Assembly: GCF_000417875.1 (NCBI RefSeq)
Contig: NW_006920877.1
Coordinates: 495,085-559,084 of the forward strand
Source: Pseudozyma flocculosa PF-1
Taxonomy: Eukaryota; Basidiomycota; Ustilaginomycetes; Ustilaginales; Ustilaginaceae
Reading direction: 5' to 3'
DNA length: 64,000 nt
Part shown: positions 39,521-49,661 of the stretch, one piece after another
Position numbering within the stretch: position 1 is the first letter of the stretch
How the letters are laid out: every line of letters starts with the position of its first letter
Notes under the pieces: model-generated
The model's database searches: none
Told to the model about the DNA's origin: nothing
What the model saw: only the letters and a program-made list of their open reading frames with translations
Program-made: the position numbers and the translations under genes

Positions 39521-42127
39521 CTACTTCTTGTTGTTGTTGCCACCGCCGCCCTTGCCTTTCTTGGGCGCCATCTTGTCGTCCTTCTTGCTGTCCTCCTTGA
39601 GCGAGACGATGCGGTTGAGGACAATCTTGCCGCTCTTGTCCGACTTGTCGCCAAACAGATCCAGGTCGCCGCTGAGGCGGTCCAGCGTAAAGTAGGCGGT
39701 GCGCATGCCCTGGAACCTGACGCACTCCTTGCCGAGCAGCTGCTCGGGCTTGCGCTGCGGAGCGCCCGCCCCGGTGCCTTCGGGCACGTCGGTCTGGGCG
39801 CGCGCCTTGGCCGCGTCCTGCTCGGCGTGCCTGGTGCGCACCTCGGCCTCCTTGCGCGCCTGCTCAATCGACTTGCGCGCCACGTCCCAGAAACCCACCT
39901 CGAGGAAGGCGCCCGGCACAATCTCGAGGCTGTCCTTGTTGATGTGGTCGAGGTAGTTGGCCTCGGCGGCCGGGTTGTCGCTGGTGAAGAGCTGGTGGTA
40001 GATGCGCGTCTCGTCGACCCGGACGGGGCTGCCGCTGGCCGCGTGCTCGGCGACCCACTGGATGTAGGTCTTGGGCTTGGGCGTCGACTCGTCGCCGTAG
40101 GTGCAGACCACCTCGATCGGCTCGCCCGTCTTGTCGTCGACCTTGAACGACGTGCAGGTGACGGGGAACGGCACCTGGAGCAGGCCCACCGTCTTGCCAG
40201 GCGCCATGCGGAAGTAGTCCTTGGAGTCCACCTTGCGGAAGTCCGAGGCGTCAATGTAGACGGTGCGCGTGAAGGGGATCTTGTTGGTGCCCATCTCGGG
40301 CACCTTGGGGTGCAGCGGCTTCTCGAGCTCCAGGTAGAAGTCCTCGGGCAGGTTCTCGATGGTCACCTTGAGCGGCTTGGTCACCATCATCAACCGGGGC
40401 GTGGTGCTCTCGAGGTACTGGCGGATCGACTGCTCAAAGCGCGTAATCTGGATCGTCGACTGCGACGACGTGACGCCGAGCGCGCTGACAAATGAGAGGA
40501 TCGCGCCGGGAGGCACGCCGCGCCGCCTCAGGGCGATGAGCGTAAAGAGGCGCGGGTCGTCCCAGTCCTCGATGTGGCCCTCCTTGACGAGCTTGAGGAT
40601 CTTGCGCTTCGACATGACGGTGCCCTCGAGGTCGAGCCGGCCGTACTCGGACTGCCTGGGCTTGTACACCTCGAGCGCGTCGCACAGCCAGTCGTACGAC
40701 TCGCGCGACAGCACAAACTCGGTCGTGCAAAGCGAGTGCGAGATGTTTTCGAAGCTGTCGACGAGGCAGTGCGTGAAGTCGTAGGTCGGATAGATGCACC
40801 AGTCGGTGCCCGTGCGGTGGTGGACGGCGCCGAGCACGCGGTAGGCGATCAGGTCCCACATCTGCGGGTTGCCGTTCTCGAGGTCCTGCTTCATGCGCAG
40901 CGTGGCCGTCCCTGGCGCGTACTTGCCGTTCTTCATGTCCTCAAACTCCCGGAGCGACTCCTCGACGGGGCGGTCGCGGTACCGGCTCGGCTTCCGCGGG
41001 CCTCGCTCGGGGCCTCCGCGCTGCTCCTTGATCTCGTCGCCGGTCGAGTGGTCGACGTAGGCCTTGCCGCGCCTGATGAGCTCGACGGCGAGGTCGTAGA
41101 GGCGCTGGAAGTAGTCGCTCGAGTAGGTGATCTTGAACGGCTCGAAGCCGAGCCACCGCACCATCTCGAGGATGCTCTCAAAGTACTTTTCCTCCTCGGC
41201 CTCGGGGTTGGTGTCGTCGTAGCGGAGGTAGGTGAGGCCGCCGTGGAAGCGGGCGTAGCCGAAGTTGATGGCGATCGCCTTCGAGTGGCCGATGTGCAGG
41301 AAGCCGTTGGGCTCGGGCGGGAAGCGCGTCATGACCATGCCCTTGGTCGCAGCCAGGTGCTGCTCGCGCAGCTCCGGCTTGATCTGCGGGTTCTCGCCGG
41401 GCTTGTGGAGGGCCGCGAGGAAGCCTTCCTTGAACATGGCATCCGGGTCGACGGTGCCGCTGGCTGCTGCGGCCTCCTTGGCGGGCCCGTCCTTGGCCGA
41501 GGCCTTTGCCGCGTTGGCCTTCTTGGCGCCCTTTTCCTTGGGCGCGGGCGCCTTCTTGGGCCCGTACTTTTCCAGAAGTGCCGCCTCGACGGCGTTCTTG
41601 ATGTCGATGGCGTTGGCCCAGCGCATCTCGGGCGTCGTCTTGACGCCGGCGAGGATGCCGCTGAGCTTGGGCCAGCCCTCGACGGCGTCAATGTCGGCCT
41701 GGTTGGCGGCGATGTACGAGTCGACCGCAGCGCGGCACTGCTCCGGGCTGACGGTGACGCCGACGCCGCACTCCCTGTCGAACGCGGCCTTGTCAGGGTT
41801 GCCGCCGCTGCTCTCGAGGAACTTGTAGGCCGCGTTGATCTGATCGGCCGACTTTAGGCTGCCGTCGAGGACGCGCTCGATGACATAGCTGCGCCTTGTC
41901 GCATCGGTGGCGTCCTTGGCCGTCGCTGCGGCAACGACGAGCGTCGAGGTCTTGGCATCGAGGTTCTTGGAGGCGAGCTGATGGTGCTGGATGGCTGCCT
42001 CGATGGCGGCGGTGTGCTTGGGGTTGTTGAGCGTGTCGATCGCCTTTGGCCCGGTCAGCGAGATCGAAGCAAACAGCTCGAGCAGCCGAGCATTTTCAGG
42101 GTCGTTAACGTCGACCTTGGGTGCCAT
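39521..42127 (-). CDS. GLN4: Glutaminyl-tRNA synthetase
   Basis: A single-exon gene of 868 residues (yeast Gln4 has 809). Residues 1 to about 190 are the eukaryotic N-terminal tRNA-binding domain (FASISLTGPKAIDTLNNPKH). A Lys/Ala-rich linker follows, then the class I catalytic core with RFPPEPNGFLHIGHSKA (HIGH at 278-281) and the KMSKS equivalent VMSKRK near 504-509. The C-terminal anticodon-binding beta-barrels follow (KIPFTRTVYIDASDF, YFRMAPGKTVGLL). The tail (KKGKGGGGNNNKK) is an unusual basic/Gly/Asn extension. The frame stays open upstream to 42967 but that part is Arg-rich with no homology features, so the ATG at 42127 (MAPKVDVNDPENARLLELF) was chosen. It charges cytosolic tRNA-Gln. It is divergent from ADE6, a glutamine-consuming enzyme, across 860 bases. 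Confidence 0.96.
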   Translation of the reverse strand: MAPKVDVNDPENARLLELFASISLTGPKAIDTLNNPKHTAAIEAAIQHHQLASKNLDAKTSTLVVAAATAKDATDATRRSYVIERVLDGSLKSADQINAAYKFLESSGGNPDKAAFDRECGVGVTVSPEQCRAAVDSYIAANQADIDAVEGWPKLSGILAGVKTTPEMRWANAIDIKNAVEAALLEKYGPKKAPAPKEKGAKKANAAKASAKDGPAKEAAAASGTVDPDAMFKEGFLAALHKPGENPQIKPELREQHLAATKGMVMTRFPPEPNGFLHIGHSKAIAINFGYARFHGGLTYLRYDDTNPEAEEEKYFESILEMVRWLGFEPFKITYSSDYFQRLYDLAVELIRRGKAYVDHSTGDEIKEQRGGPERGPRKPSRYRDRPVEESLREFEDMKNGKYAPGTATLRMKQDLENGNPQMWDLIAYRVLGAVHHRTGTDWCIYPTYDFTHCLVDSFENISHSLCTTEFVLSRESYDWLCDALEVYKPRQSEYGRLDLEGTVMSKRKILKLVKEGHIEDWDDPRLFTLIALRRRGVPPGAILSFVSALGVTSSQSTIQITRFEQSIRQYLESTTPRLMMVTKPLKVTIENLPEDFYLELEKPLHPKVPEMGTNKIPFTRTVYIDASDFRKVDSKDYFRMAPGKTVGLLQVPFPVTCTSFKVDDKTGEPIEVVCTYGDESTPKPKTYIQWVAEHAASGSPVRVDETRIYHQLFTSDNPAAEANYLDHINKDSLEIVPGAFLEVGFWDVARKSIEQARKEAEVRTRHAEQDAAKARAQTDVPEGTGAGAPQRKPEQLLGKECVRFQGMRTAYFTLDRLSGDLDLFGDKSDKSGKIVLNRIVSLKEDSKKDDKMAPKKGKGGGGNNNKK

Positions 42128-42987
42128 GTTGTGCGGGCGAGGGAGGCTCAGACGAGAAAGACAGAGGCGGGAAAGAGAGGTTTTTGAGTGCGCCCGAGAT
42201 GGACCTTGCGGGGAAGATCCTCGAATGCTCAGCTGGCGAGGCGCGTACGCAACGAGGTCTCTCTTAGGACAGCAATAGGTCGGGCGATCCGCCTTGTGTT
42301 GTGTGGGTCCGATCTGGGATCCGCGATGGCGACGTGCGGGGAAAGAGGTGCCGGAACGACGAGGCGAGGCGGTGGTGTTGGTCTTGCGATAAGGGTCGAG
42401 GCGCGGCGAAAAAAGCGAGCCGGCCAGCCTAGCCTGGTGCCTGTCCAAGGGGCACCGGCGGCGGTTGGCCCGAGCAGACCTGCGTCTTCCTCGGAAGACG
42501 GGAATCTTTCCCTCGTCGTTGGCCAGCCTGGTCAGGCCTGGCCTGCAGCGGGCAGCATGCCGGCGAGTCACGCCCTGCCGGCTAGAGGGCCAGGCAGCTG
42601 GGAAAAAATTGAGCTTGCTTCTTCCGGGCGGGGGAGCCCCGCCTGCCTGCCTGCCTGTCCGACGACGCAAACCCTGTGCGGGCCTGGCTGGGCTGCGACA
42701 TCCCCGGCCGTGCTCACGCTTTCGCTCCTCTTTCTTGCTCTTCTTGGTTGGGCTGTCCCACCGATCCCGCCTCCTCGTGTTCTCGCCAGCCTCTTCAGGT
42801 TGCCAATAGCCTGCCCACTCTGCTCTCTCTCTGATCGCTTGCCGCCTTGGCCTGCAACGGGACGACAGCACAAGGTTGATCGCACGGCCACCACCCTGCC
42901 ACCTTTTGACGTCGGGATCCAAGCCGACGCCTGCCCGTCCATCTTTGCTGCCGCCACTTCGGATCATCCGTCGACCAAACGCCCAGC
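42128..42987. promoter_or_regulatory. Divergent promoter, GlnRS (-) and ADE6 (+)
   Basis: This 860-base spacer shared by two nitrogen-linked genes holds a CCTG tetramer tract (42641-42657) and an A-rich GGAAAAAATT near 42601. It also holds one TGACTC hexamer (minus strand of 42565-42570), the core bound by Gcn4 and Bas1 in yeast. The last 200 bases before ADE6 are pyrimidine-rich. The TGACTC could be chance. Confidence 0.45.
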
Positions 42988-45900
42988 ATGCTCAACTTTG
43001 TCGGCTCCTCGCTGTTCCAGCCCTCGAAGCGGGCGCAGCTGCTCGAGGCCGCCAAGGCCAAGGTGGCCAAGCTCGAGTCCCTCGACGCCCTCTTCACCCA
43101 CCACGTCAACCCCACCACTGCCGAGGCCGAGGCCGCCCTCGCCGACGCTGCATCGACCCAGAGGAAGGTGCTCGACACGCTCCTCACCTACGGCGACGAC
43201 TTTGACCTGCCCGAGACCCGTCAGCGCGTCCAGCAGGCGCTCCAGGGCGGCGGAAGCGCCGGCGCATCGGGCGACGCCACCGTCCTGTTTGTGCTGCCTC
43301 GCCCGGGCAGCATCTCGCCCTGGTCCAGCAAGGCCACCGAGATCGCCAAGATGTGCACGCTGCACGAGCACGTCTCGAGGATCGAGCGGGGCGCCGCCTT
43401 CGTGCTCAGGTCGTCGTCGCCGCTGTCGCCGGCCGAGGTGCAGAGCATCCAGGATCTCTTCCACGACCGCATGACGCAGTTCATCTCGGCGGTGCCCCCC
43501 ACCGGCGAGGCCCTCTTCCACAAGGCCAGCCCGGGCGAGCTCAAGCAGGTGGACCTGCTGGGACAGGACGGCACCTCGGACCGCCAGGTGGCCAAGCAGA
43601 GGCTGGTCGACGCCAACGACAAGCTCGGCCTGGCGCTGGCCAACGACGAGATCGACTACCTCGTCGACGCCTTTGTCGCCGGCAAGGACCAGGGCGAGGG
43701 CGCGCTGCGTCGCAACCCGACCGACGTCGAGCTCTTCATGTTCGCCCAGGTCAACTCGGAGCACTGCCGACACAAGATCTTCAACGCCGACTGGACCATT
43801 GACGGCAAGCCCATGCCCAACACCCTCTTCGGCATGATCCGCAACACCCACAAGCTGCACCCGCAGCACACCATCAGCGCCTATTCCGACAATGCCGCCG
43901 TCATCGAGGGCTACGAGGCCACCCGCTTCGCTCCCAGCCCGCGCACCCTCGGACGAGGCGCCGGGCCCGGGGCCGGGTCCGACGGCAAGGCCGCCCTGCA
44001 GGTCTACGACGGCACGACGGAGCCCATGCCCTTCCTGGCCAAGGTCGAAACCCACAACCACCCGACGGCCGTCTCGCCCTACCCGGGTGCTGCCACGGGA
44101 TCCGGCGGCGAGATCCGCGACGAGGGCGCCGTCGGGCGGGGCTCGAAGCCCAAGGCGGGCCTGGTCGGCTTCATGACGAGCAACCTGCTGCTCGAGGGCG
44201 AGGGCCGTCAGCCTTGGGAGGAGGACTACGGCAAGCCCTCGCACGTCTCGAGCGCGTTTGACATCATGACCGACGCGCCGCTCGGCAGCGCCGCCTTCAA
44301 CAACGAGTTCGGGCGACCGGGCCTCGGCGGCTTCTGGAGGACGTGGTGCGAGCGGGTGCCCGTCGAGGGTGCCGAGGGCGCCAACGAGGTCCGCGGCTAC
44401 CACAAGCCCATCATGCTCGCCGGCGGCCTGGGCAACGTCCGTCCCAAGAATGCGCTCAAGTCGCGCATCACGCCGGGCGCCGCCATCATCGTGCTCGGCG
44501 GCCCGGGCATGCTCATCGGCCTGGGTGGCGGCGCTGCGTCGTCGATGGCGAGCGGCAGCTCCTCGCGCGCCGACCTCGACTTTGCCAGCGTGCAGCGCGA
44601 GAACCCCGAGATGCAGCGGCGATGCCAGCAGGTCATCGACGCCTGCACCGCGCTCAACGACGCCGCCGAGTCGATCGAGGGCGTCGTCGGCCAGGGCAAC
44701 CCCATCCAGAGCATCCACGACGTCGGCGCCGGAGGCCTCAGCAACGCCCTGCCCGAGCTCGTCCACGACGCCGGCCTCGGCGCCCGCTTCGAGATCCGCG
44801 ACGTCCTCGTCGACGACCCCAGCATGAGCCCGATGGAGATCTGGTGCAACGAGTCTCAGGAGCGCTACGTCCTGGCCGTCAGCGCCGAGGACCTGCCGCG
44901 CTTCGAGGCCATCGCCAAGCGCGAGCGGTGCCCCTACTCGGTCGTCGGCCGCGCCACCGTCGAGGAGAAGCTGGTCGTCACCGACCGCTTGCTCGGCGGC
45001 AACCCGATCGACCTGCCGATGCCCATCCTGTTTGGCAAGCCGCCCAAGATCGCTCGGCAGGCCCAGTCCAAGCAGCCGCCGCGCAGGCCGTTTGACACCA
45101 CCCTGGCCACGTACCTGCCCGAGATCAAGGACGAGCCGCCGAAGCTGCTGGCCGAGGCCCTCAACCGCGTGCTCCACCTCCCCACCGTCGCCTCCAAGAG
45201 CTTCCTCATCACCATTGGCGACCGCAGCATCACCGGCCTCGTAGTCCGTGACCAGATGGTGGGCCCGTACCAGGTGCCCGTCGCCGACGTGGCCGTCACC
45301 CGGACCTCGTACGGCTTCGACGAGAGCCTGACGGGCGAGGCGATGGCCTCGGGCGAGAGGACGCCGCTGGCCCTCATCAGCGCCGCGGCGTCGGCGAGGA
45401 TGGCCGTGGCCGAGGCCCTCACCAACCTCGCTGCCGCCAGCGTCGAGAAGCTGGAGCGGATCAAGCTCAGCGCCAACTGGATGTGCGCCGCCAGCCACTC
45501 GGACGAGGGCGCCCGCCTGTACGAGGCGGTCCAGGCCGTCGGCCTCGACCTGTGCCCCAAGCTCGGGCTGGCGATCCCCGTCGGAAAGGACTCGATGTCG
45601 ATGAAGATGGCGTGGGAGGGCGAGCGCGACGGCGACAAGCGCGAGGTGACGGCGCCCATGAGCCTCACCGTGACCGCGTTCGCCCCGGTCGACGACATCT
45701 CGCACACCTGGACGCCTCAGCTGCGCACCGATGTCGGCGCCGAGACGGTGCTGCTCTTTGTCGACCTGGCCGGCGGCAAGCAGAGGATGGGCGGCTCGGC
45801 CCTGGCCCAGGTCTTCCGCGAGCTGGGACACGAGGCGCCCGACGTCGAGGACGCTGCCGTGCTGCGCGCCTTTTTCGAGGCGTGCGCCACCCTCAAGCAG

Positions 45901-47253
45901 CTCCGCGTCCAGAAGCGCGACGAGGGCGGCCTGGTGCTCGCCTACCACGACCGCTCCGACGGCGGTCTCGTCACGACGGTGCTCGAGATGTGCTTCGCCG
46001 GCCACGTTGGCGCCGAGATCTTCCTCGACGCCATCGACCCGGCCGTGCGCGATCCCGTCGCGTCGCTCTTCAACGAGGAGCTCGGCGCCGTCTTCCAGGT
46101 CAAGGCGAGCGACGTCAAGGCGGTCTCGACCGTCTTCACCGCCGCCGGCGTCCCCTCGAGCGCGCTGCACGTTGTCGGACGCGTGACGCCCGGCTCGCAG
46201 ACCATCAGCGTCGTGTCGCGCTCGCAGCCGCTGCTGTCGGCCTCGCGGGCCGAGCTGCAGCGTGCGTGGGCCGAGACGTCGTTCCGGATGCAGGCGCTGC
46301 GCGACAACCCGGAGCTGGCCAAGACCGAGTACAGCCTCATCACCGACGAGCAAGAGGGCGCCGCCGCCCTGCGCTACGACCTGACCTACTCGCCCGCCGA
46401 AGACGTCCTGGGACCGCTCGCCACGGCGCCGCTCGAGGGCCGGCCCAAGGTGGCCATCCTGCGCGAGCAGGGCGTCAACGGCCAGATTGAGATGGCGTGG
46501 GCCTTCACGCGCGCCGGCTTCTGCGCCGTCGACGTGCACATGTCGGACCTCGTCTCGGGCCAGGTGTCGCTGTCGTCGTTTGTCGGCCTGGCCGCGTGCG
46601 GCGGCTTCTCGTTTGGCGACGTGCTCGGCGCCGCCAGCGGCTGGGCCAACTCGATCCTGCTCAACCCGACGGTGCGCGGCGAGTTTGAGGCCTTTTTCCA
46701 GCGGGCCGACACGTTTGCGCTGGGCGTGTGCAACGGCTGCCAGCTGCTGAGCCAGCTGGCGCGCGCCGGCCTCATCCCGGGCACCGAGAGCTGGCCGCTG
46801 TTCAAGACCAACGAGAGCGGGCGGTTCGAGGGCCGCCTGTCGACCGTCGAGATCACGGCCGAGGCGAGCACCAACATCTTTTTGCGCGACATGGCGGGCA
46901 GCGTGCTGCCTGCGATTATCGCGCACGGCGAGGGACGGGCATCGTTCCGCTCCGACTCGGACCTGGCCGCGTGCCGGCAGCAGGGTATGGTGGCGATGCG
47001 CTACGTCGACCAGCGCTACCCGCTCAACCCCAACGGCTCGCCGGACGGCGTCACGGCGCTCTCGGCCCTCGGCGGGCGCGTGCTCAGCCTCATGCCGCAC
47101 CCGGAACGCGGCGTGGCGCTGTCGTCGATGAGCTGGGCCCCTCCCTCGTCCGGCACGTGGAAGGGCAAGGGCCCCTGGTTCAGGATGTTTGAGAATGCCC
47201 GCAGGTGGGTCGCGGCCAACCAGCAGACCACGGCTTCTTCTTCTTCGGCCTGA
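42988..47253 (+). CDS. ADE6: Phosphoribosylformylglycinamidine synthase (FGAM synthase, purine step 4)
   Basis: An intronless gene of 1421 residues (yeast Ade6 has 1358; E. coli PurL 1295). It converts FGAR to FGAM using ATP and glutamine. The order is the standard one for large PurL: a PurS-like N-terminal part, a linker, then two AIRS-type halves with [43 protein letters not shown] and [15 protein letters not shown]. The C-terminal glutaminase domain carries [19 protein letters not shown], the GxCxGxQ nucleophile elbow GVCNGCQ (catalytic Cys1248), HGEGRASF and the HPER end motif. All expected motifs are intact. The strong G/C third-position bias makes the opposite strand open over the whole gene (see rejected items). 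The start at 42988 follows a pyrimidine-rich leader. Confidence 0.97.
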   Translation: MLNFVGSSLFQPSKRAQLLEAAKAKVAKLESLDALFTHHVNPTTAEAEAALADAASTQRKVLDTLLTYGDDFDLPETRQRVQQALQGGGSAGASGDATVLFVLPRPGSISPWSSKATEIAKMCTLHEHVSRIERGAAFVLRSSSPLSPAEVQSIQDLFHDRMTQFISAVPPTGEALFHKASPGELKQVDLLGQDGTSDRQVAKQRLVDANDKLGLALANDEIDYLVDAFVAGKDQGEGALRRNPTDVELFMFAQVNSEHCRHKIFNADWTIDGKPMPNTLFGMIRNTHKLHPQHTISAYSDNAAVIEGYEATRFAPSPRTLGRGAGPGAGSDGKAALQVYDGTTEPMPFLAKVETHNHPTAVSPYPGAATGSGGEIRDEGAVGRGSKPKAGLVGFMTSNLLLEGEGRQPWEEDYGKPSHVSSAFDIMTDAPLGSAAFNNEFGRPGLGGFWRTWCERVPVEGAEGANEVRGYHKPIMLAGGLGNVRPKNALKSRITPGAAIIVLGGPGMLIGLGGGAASSMASGSSSRADLDFASVQRENPEMQRRCQQVIDACTALNDAAESIEGVVGQGNPIQSIHDVGAGGLSNALPELVHDAGLGARFEIRDVLVDDPSMSPMEIWCNESQERYVLAVSAEDLPRFEAIAKRERCPYSVVGRATVEEKLVVTDRLLGGNPIDLPMPILFGKPPKIARQAQSKQPPRRPFDTTLATYLPEIKDEPPKLLAEALNRVLHLPTVASKSFLITIGDRSITGLVVRDQMVGPYQVPVADVAVTRTSYGFDESLTGEAMASGERTPLALISAAASARMAVAEALTNLAAASVEKLERIKLSANWMCAASHSDEGARLYEAVQAVGLDLCPKLGLAIPVGKDSMSMKMAWEGERDGDKREVTAPMSLTVTAFAPVDDISHTWTPQLRTDVGAETVLLFVDLAGGKQRMGGSALAQVFRELGHEAPDVEDAAVLRAFFEACATLKQLRVQKRDEGGLVLAYHDRSDGGLVTTVLEMCFAGHVGAEIFLDAIDPAVRDPVASLFNEELGAVFQVKASDVKAVSTVFTAAGVPSSALHVVGRVTPGSQTISVVSRSQPLLSASRAELQRAWAETSFRMQALRDNPELAKTEYSLITDEQEGAAALRYDLTYSPAEDVLGPLATAPLEGRPKVAILREQGVNGQIEMAWAFTRAGFCAVDVHMSDLVSGQVSLSSFVGLAACGGFSFGDVLGAASGWANSILLNPTVRGEFEAFFQRADTFALGVCNGCQLLSQLARAGLIPGTESWPLFKTNESGRFEGRLSTVEITAEASTNIFLRDMAGSVLPAIIAHGEGRASFRSDSDLAACRQQGMVAMRYVDQRYPLNPNGSPDGVTALSALGGRVLSLMPHPERGVALSSMSWAPPSSGTWKGKGPWFRMFENARRWVAANQQTTASSSSA

Positions 47254-47686
47254 ACCCCCTGCATCGCCCCGGTCGCGCCTGCACCCGCGCGGCCAGCCAC
47301 CCTGGTCTCGCCTTCGTGTCCCCGCCCCCGTCGTCGTGGTGCCTGTAGATTGTCGTAGATGCTTCCAAGCTCGACCTTGAAAAATCAACCGAGTCTCGTG
47401 TTCTCCCTGATTGCGTCGTCTGAGTAGGAGAGGCGGTAGCCTGGCATAGCATCGACGAGGAAACGCGTCGAGATCGCGACGGTGCTCGGAGAGATGGAAG
47501 GAGCGGCCGTGCGGTCGGTCTCTGGCGACAGACAGGATCGTATGCACGGCGTGGCGAGTCCGGGGGAAAGGAGGAAGGCTGGCTGCTCAAAGACGCTCAA
47601 GGGAGCTGGACGCAGAGAGGAGCCGTGTATGGTATGGTGTGGCATGGCATGGTATGGTATGGTAAGCCGCGGCGCGGCGCGGCAGT
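47254..47686. other. Convergent 3' region (ADE6 / phosducin-like)
   Basis: These 433 bases lie between convergent stop codons. The only structure is the TATGG/CATGG pentamer tract at 47627-47664. No gene is seen. Confidence 0.55.
47627..47664. repeat. TATGG/CATGG pentanucleotide repeat
   Basis: About seven pentamers (TATGG, TGTGG, CATGG variants) in a row between the convergent 3' ends of ADE6 and the phosducin-like gene. Confidence 0.85.
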
Positions 47687-48968
47687 CTAGCTGTCCGACT
47701 CGTCGTCGCTGGATCCGTATGCGTTTCGTCGACCCGGTCGCCCGTCGGCAGTGACTAGGGCGTCATACCTGTCGAGCGCAGAGGAGGGAGGGGAGCGGGG
47801 GAGCGGTGTATGCATGTCAGCCTCAACATCCTCGAGGTCGGGACAAGCATGAGTCGGCAAAGGGGACAGAGGAGCAAGGGACTCACCCGGAGAGCAGGTC
47901 GCGAATCGCCGGCTCCGTGCCGCCACGCCACGCCTCTTCGAGGTCGACGCGGACCAGATTGGCCACCAGCTCGCCGCCGCGGTAGACGAGGAGCGTGGGG
48001 AGCACATCCGCCGCCCTATCCTGCCTCGCCCTCGCGTCGCCTCCCTCGTCTTCCTCGTCGTCTTCGTCAATCGTCCCGTCATCGTGACGCGGTCGGGCGC
48101 CGCCGAAGCCGATGGCCGACGCCTGCACCTGAAGGAACTTGGTGCGCGGGTAGGTGCGCGCGAGCGACGAGAGGGCGCTGGTAAGGACGGCGCAGGCCTC
48201 GACGCCGCGCGAGTAGATGTGGATGACGACGGGCGTGGTGCGGTCCTCTTTGTCGATGGCCGCCACGTAGCCCCTCTCGTCGACCTCCCGCAGGTGCCCG
48301 AACCAGCGATCCGACCCGGCTCCCGGCCCCGCCCCCGCCTGCGCCTGGCCACCCACGCCGCCGCCTCCGAGCGCCGTCTGGAACGAGAAGCGTTTGCTCT
48401 GCCTGCCCTGGTTCTTGAGTTCGGCTATCCTCTGCTCCCTCCTCTTCTCCTTTGCACGGAGGTCGGCGATGGCGGCTGCGCTGACGCCGGCGCCCTCGCC
48501 CTCGGCTCCATCGTCGTCGCTATCGGCGTTTTCGCGCTGCCGGCGCAGTTTGGCCTCGCTGCGCTCCCTCGCCTGCTGCTGGTCCCACGTCTCTGTCTGG
48601 AAGCTCATCTTTTCCATCTGGGCGTTGGTCTGGTGCACTCGCTCGGCGCGCTCCGCCCGGGCCTGGAGTGCCTGCATCTTGTGGTCGTTGATGACGCCCT
48701 TTGGGCCCGTGTTGGCCGCGCCGATCTGGGAAGAGAGGCGCGACGGCTCGGTGCGCGACGGACGGCCACCTGGTCCCCCCGCGTCGTCGTCGTCGTCGTC
48801 GGAGGGGAGGTCGGAGCCGAGCTCGTCGTCGGTGTTGGGAGGGGAAGAGTGTCGCTCGTGATTGTATGCGGCGCGCGCCTGCGGACCGCGATCGTCTGCG
48901 TCTGCGGCGCGGTCGGGCGCATCGACGCCCTGGAGGATGGCGGTCTCGAGCGGGTCGGTGCTCGACAT
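47687..48968 (-). CDS. Phosducin-like protein (PhLP1 class, G-beta chaperone)
   Basis: Two exons on the minus strand, 48968-47887 and 47768-47687, give 387 residues. The N-terminal half is charged and helical, with an acidic patch (PSDDDDDDAGG), KMSFQTETWDQQQAR and a long basic helix (LRAKEKRREQRIAELKNQ). The C-terminal half, about residues 235-360, is the thioredoxin-like phosducin domain: VVIHIYSRGVEACAVL, KFLQVQASAIGFGG, and DVLPTLLVYRGGELVANLV. An acidic insert (DEDDEEDEGG) interrupts that domain. The intron is GTGAGT...CAG, phase 2; the acceptor at 47769 gives GYDALVTADGRPGRRNAYGS and an acidic Ser end (SSDDESDS), which looks like a casein-kinase-2 site. The family assists CCT in folding and assembling G-beta-gamma dimers; the ascomycete relative is BDM-1. 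The PhLP1 rather than PhLP2/3 assignment is from the Trx-domain motifs. Confidence 0.9.
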
Positions 48969-49661
48969 GGTGGCGTTGGTGCTCGTGGAGGGTGTAAGTG
49001 GTGTCGGTGTGGAGACCGGAGGGTTCTGGGAGGGCGAGGAGGGTCTAAGAGGGGCGCCTTGAGTGTGGTTCGCGGCAGCCGGTGATGGTGAGGTCGGCGA
49101 TGTTGATGGGCGGAGAGAAGACAGAAGCGGGCTCTCGAGGTGGTCCCTTGATTGAAGGAGGTGGTGGTGGTGGTGAGGAAGCGCCGAGGGGGGAAATGAA
49201 AGCTGGGAGGGGGGGGGGGGGGGGTGGGGGGGGGAAAGGGGCGAGGGTCGAGGCAGAGCCGGGGGGGGCCTCTGCTTGGCTTGGCTTGGCTAGCTCGCCT
49301 GCCTGAGGGTCCGCCCTGCCTGCTTTCTTCGAGCGGATTGATTCAGGCGCCGTCCAAAAAAGCCCCGACGCGGGGTGCAGCCTGCCCTGCCAGCCCTGCC
49401 CGCCCTGCCGAGACACACACAAATCGCCTGCCTGCCTGCTGGCCCACGAGTGCGCGCGTGCGTGCGGGTAACGCCACCTTTTTCGCTCGTCGACCGCGAG
49501 ACTTTACGGCGATTCATCGTGATTCTATCTCTATCGTGGCGCAGCAGAGGCGAAAGGGGTTCTTGACCAAGGCAGCTGATCATACGTACTGTCCAGTTGA
49601 GCTTGGCGGGCCGGCAGGCAGGCAGGTGGGGCAGACTCGGCCATGGCGGCGGGCTGACTCC
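48969..49661. promoter_or_regulatory. Upstream region of the phosducin-like gene; CAP10 3' region
   Basis: About 690 bases without a gene. On the left is the promoter/leader of the minus-strand phosducin-like gene, which contains a G16 run (49209-49224), a T and a G9 run (49226-49234). GGCTT repeats follow near 49278-49290 and CCTG/GGCA tetramers near 49426-49439 and 49613-49626. The right end is 3' sequence of the CAP10 gene. Confidence 0.5.
49209..49234. repeat. Poly-G tract (G16-T-G9)
   Basis: The longest homopolymer in the window, on the + strand (C on the strand of the phosducin-like gene), about 240 bases upstream of that gene's start codon. It can form G-quadruplex DNA. Exact length is prone to sequencing error. 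Confidence 0.8.

Noticed and set aside
39428..41857. Two + strand frames of 355 and 427 codons opposite GlnRS
   Set aside because: They are shadows of the GlnRS gene, caused by the same codon bias.
42128..42967. Upstream extension of the GlnRS frame by 280 codons
   Set aside because: The extra sequence is Arg/Gly-rich and overlaps the divergent promoter; the protein starts naturally at MAPKVDVNDPE.
42964..47547. A 1527-codon open frame on the strand opposite ADE6
   Set aside because: ADE6 is unmistakable on the + strand. The strong G/C third-position bias removes TTA, CTA and TCA codons, which leaves the antisense frame open. The antisense translation is Arg/Gly/Val/Ala-rich with no family motif.
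47687..47830. A phosducin-like second exon starting at the CTCGAG acceptor near 47842
   Set aside because: Joining there in phase gives a different frame ending after about 30 unrelated residues; the acceptor at 47769 gives a charged tail typical of the family.
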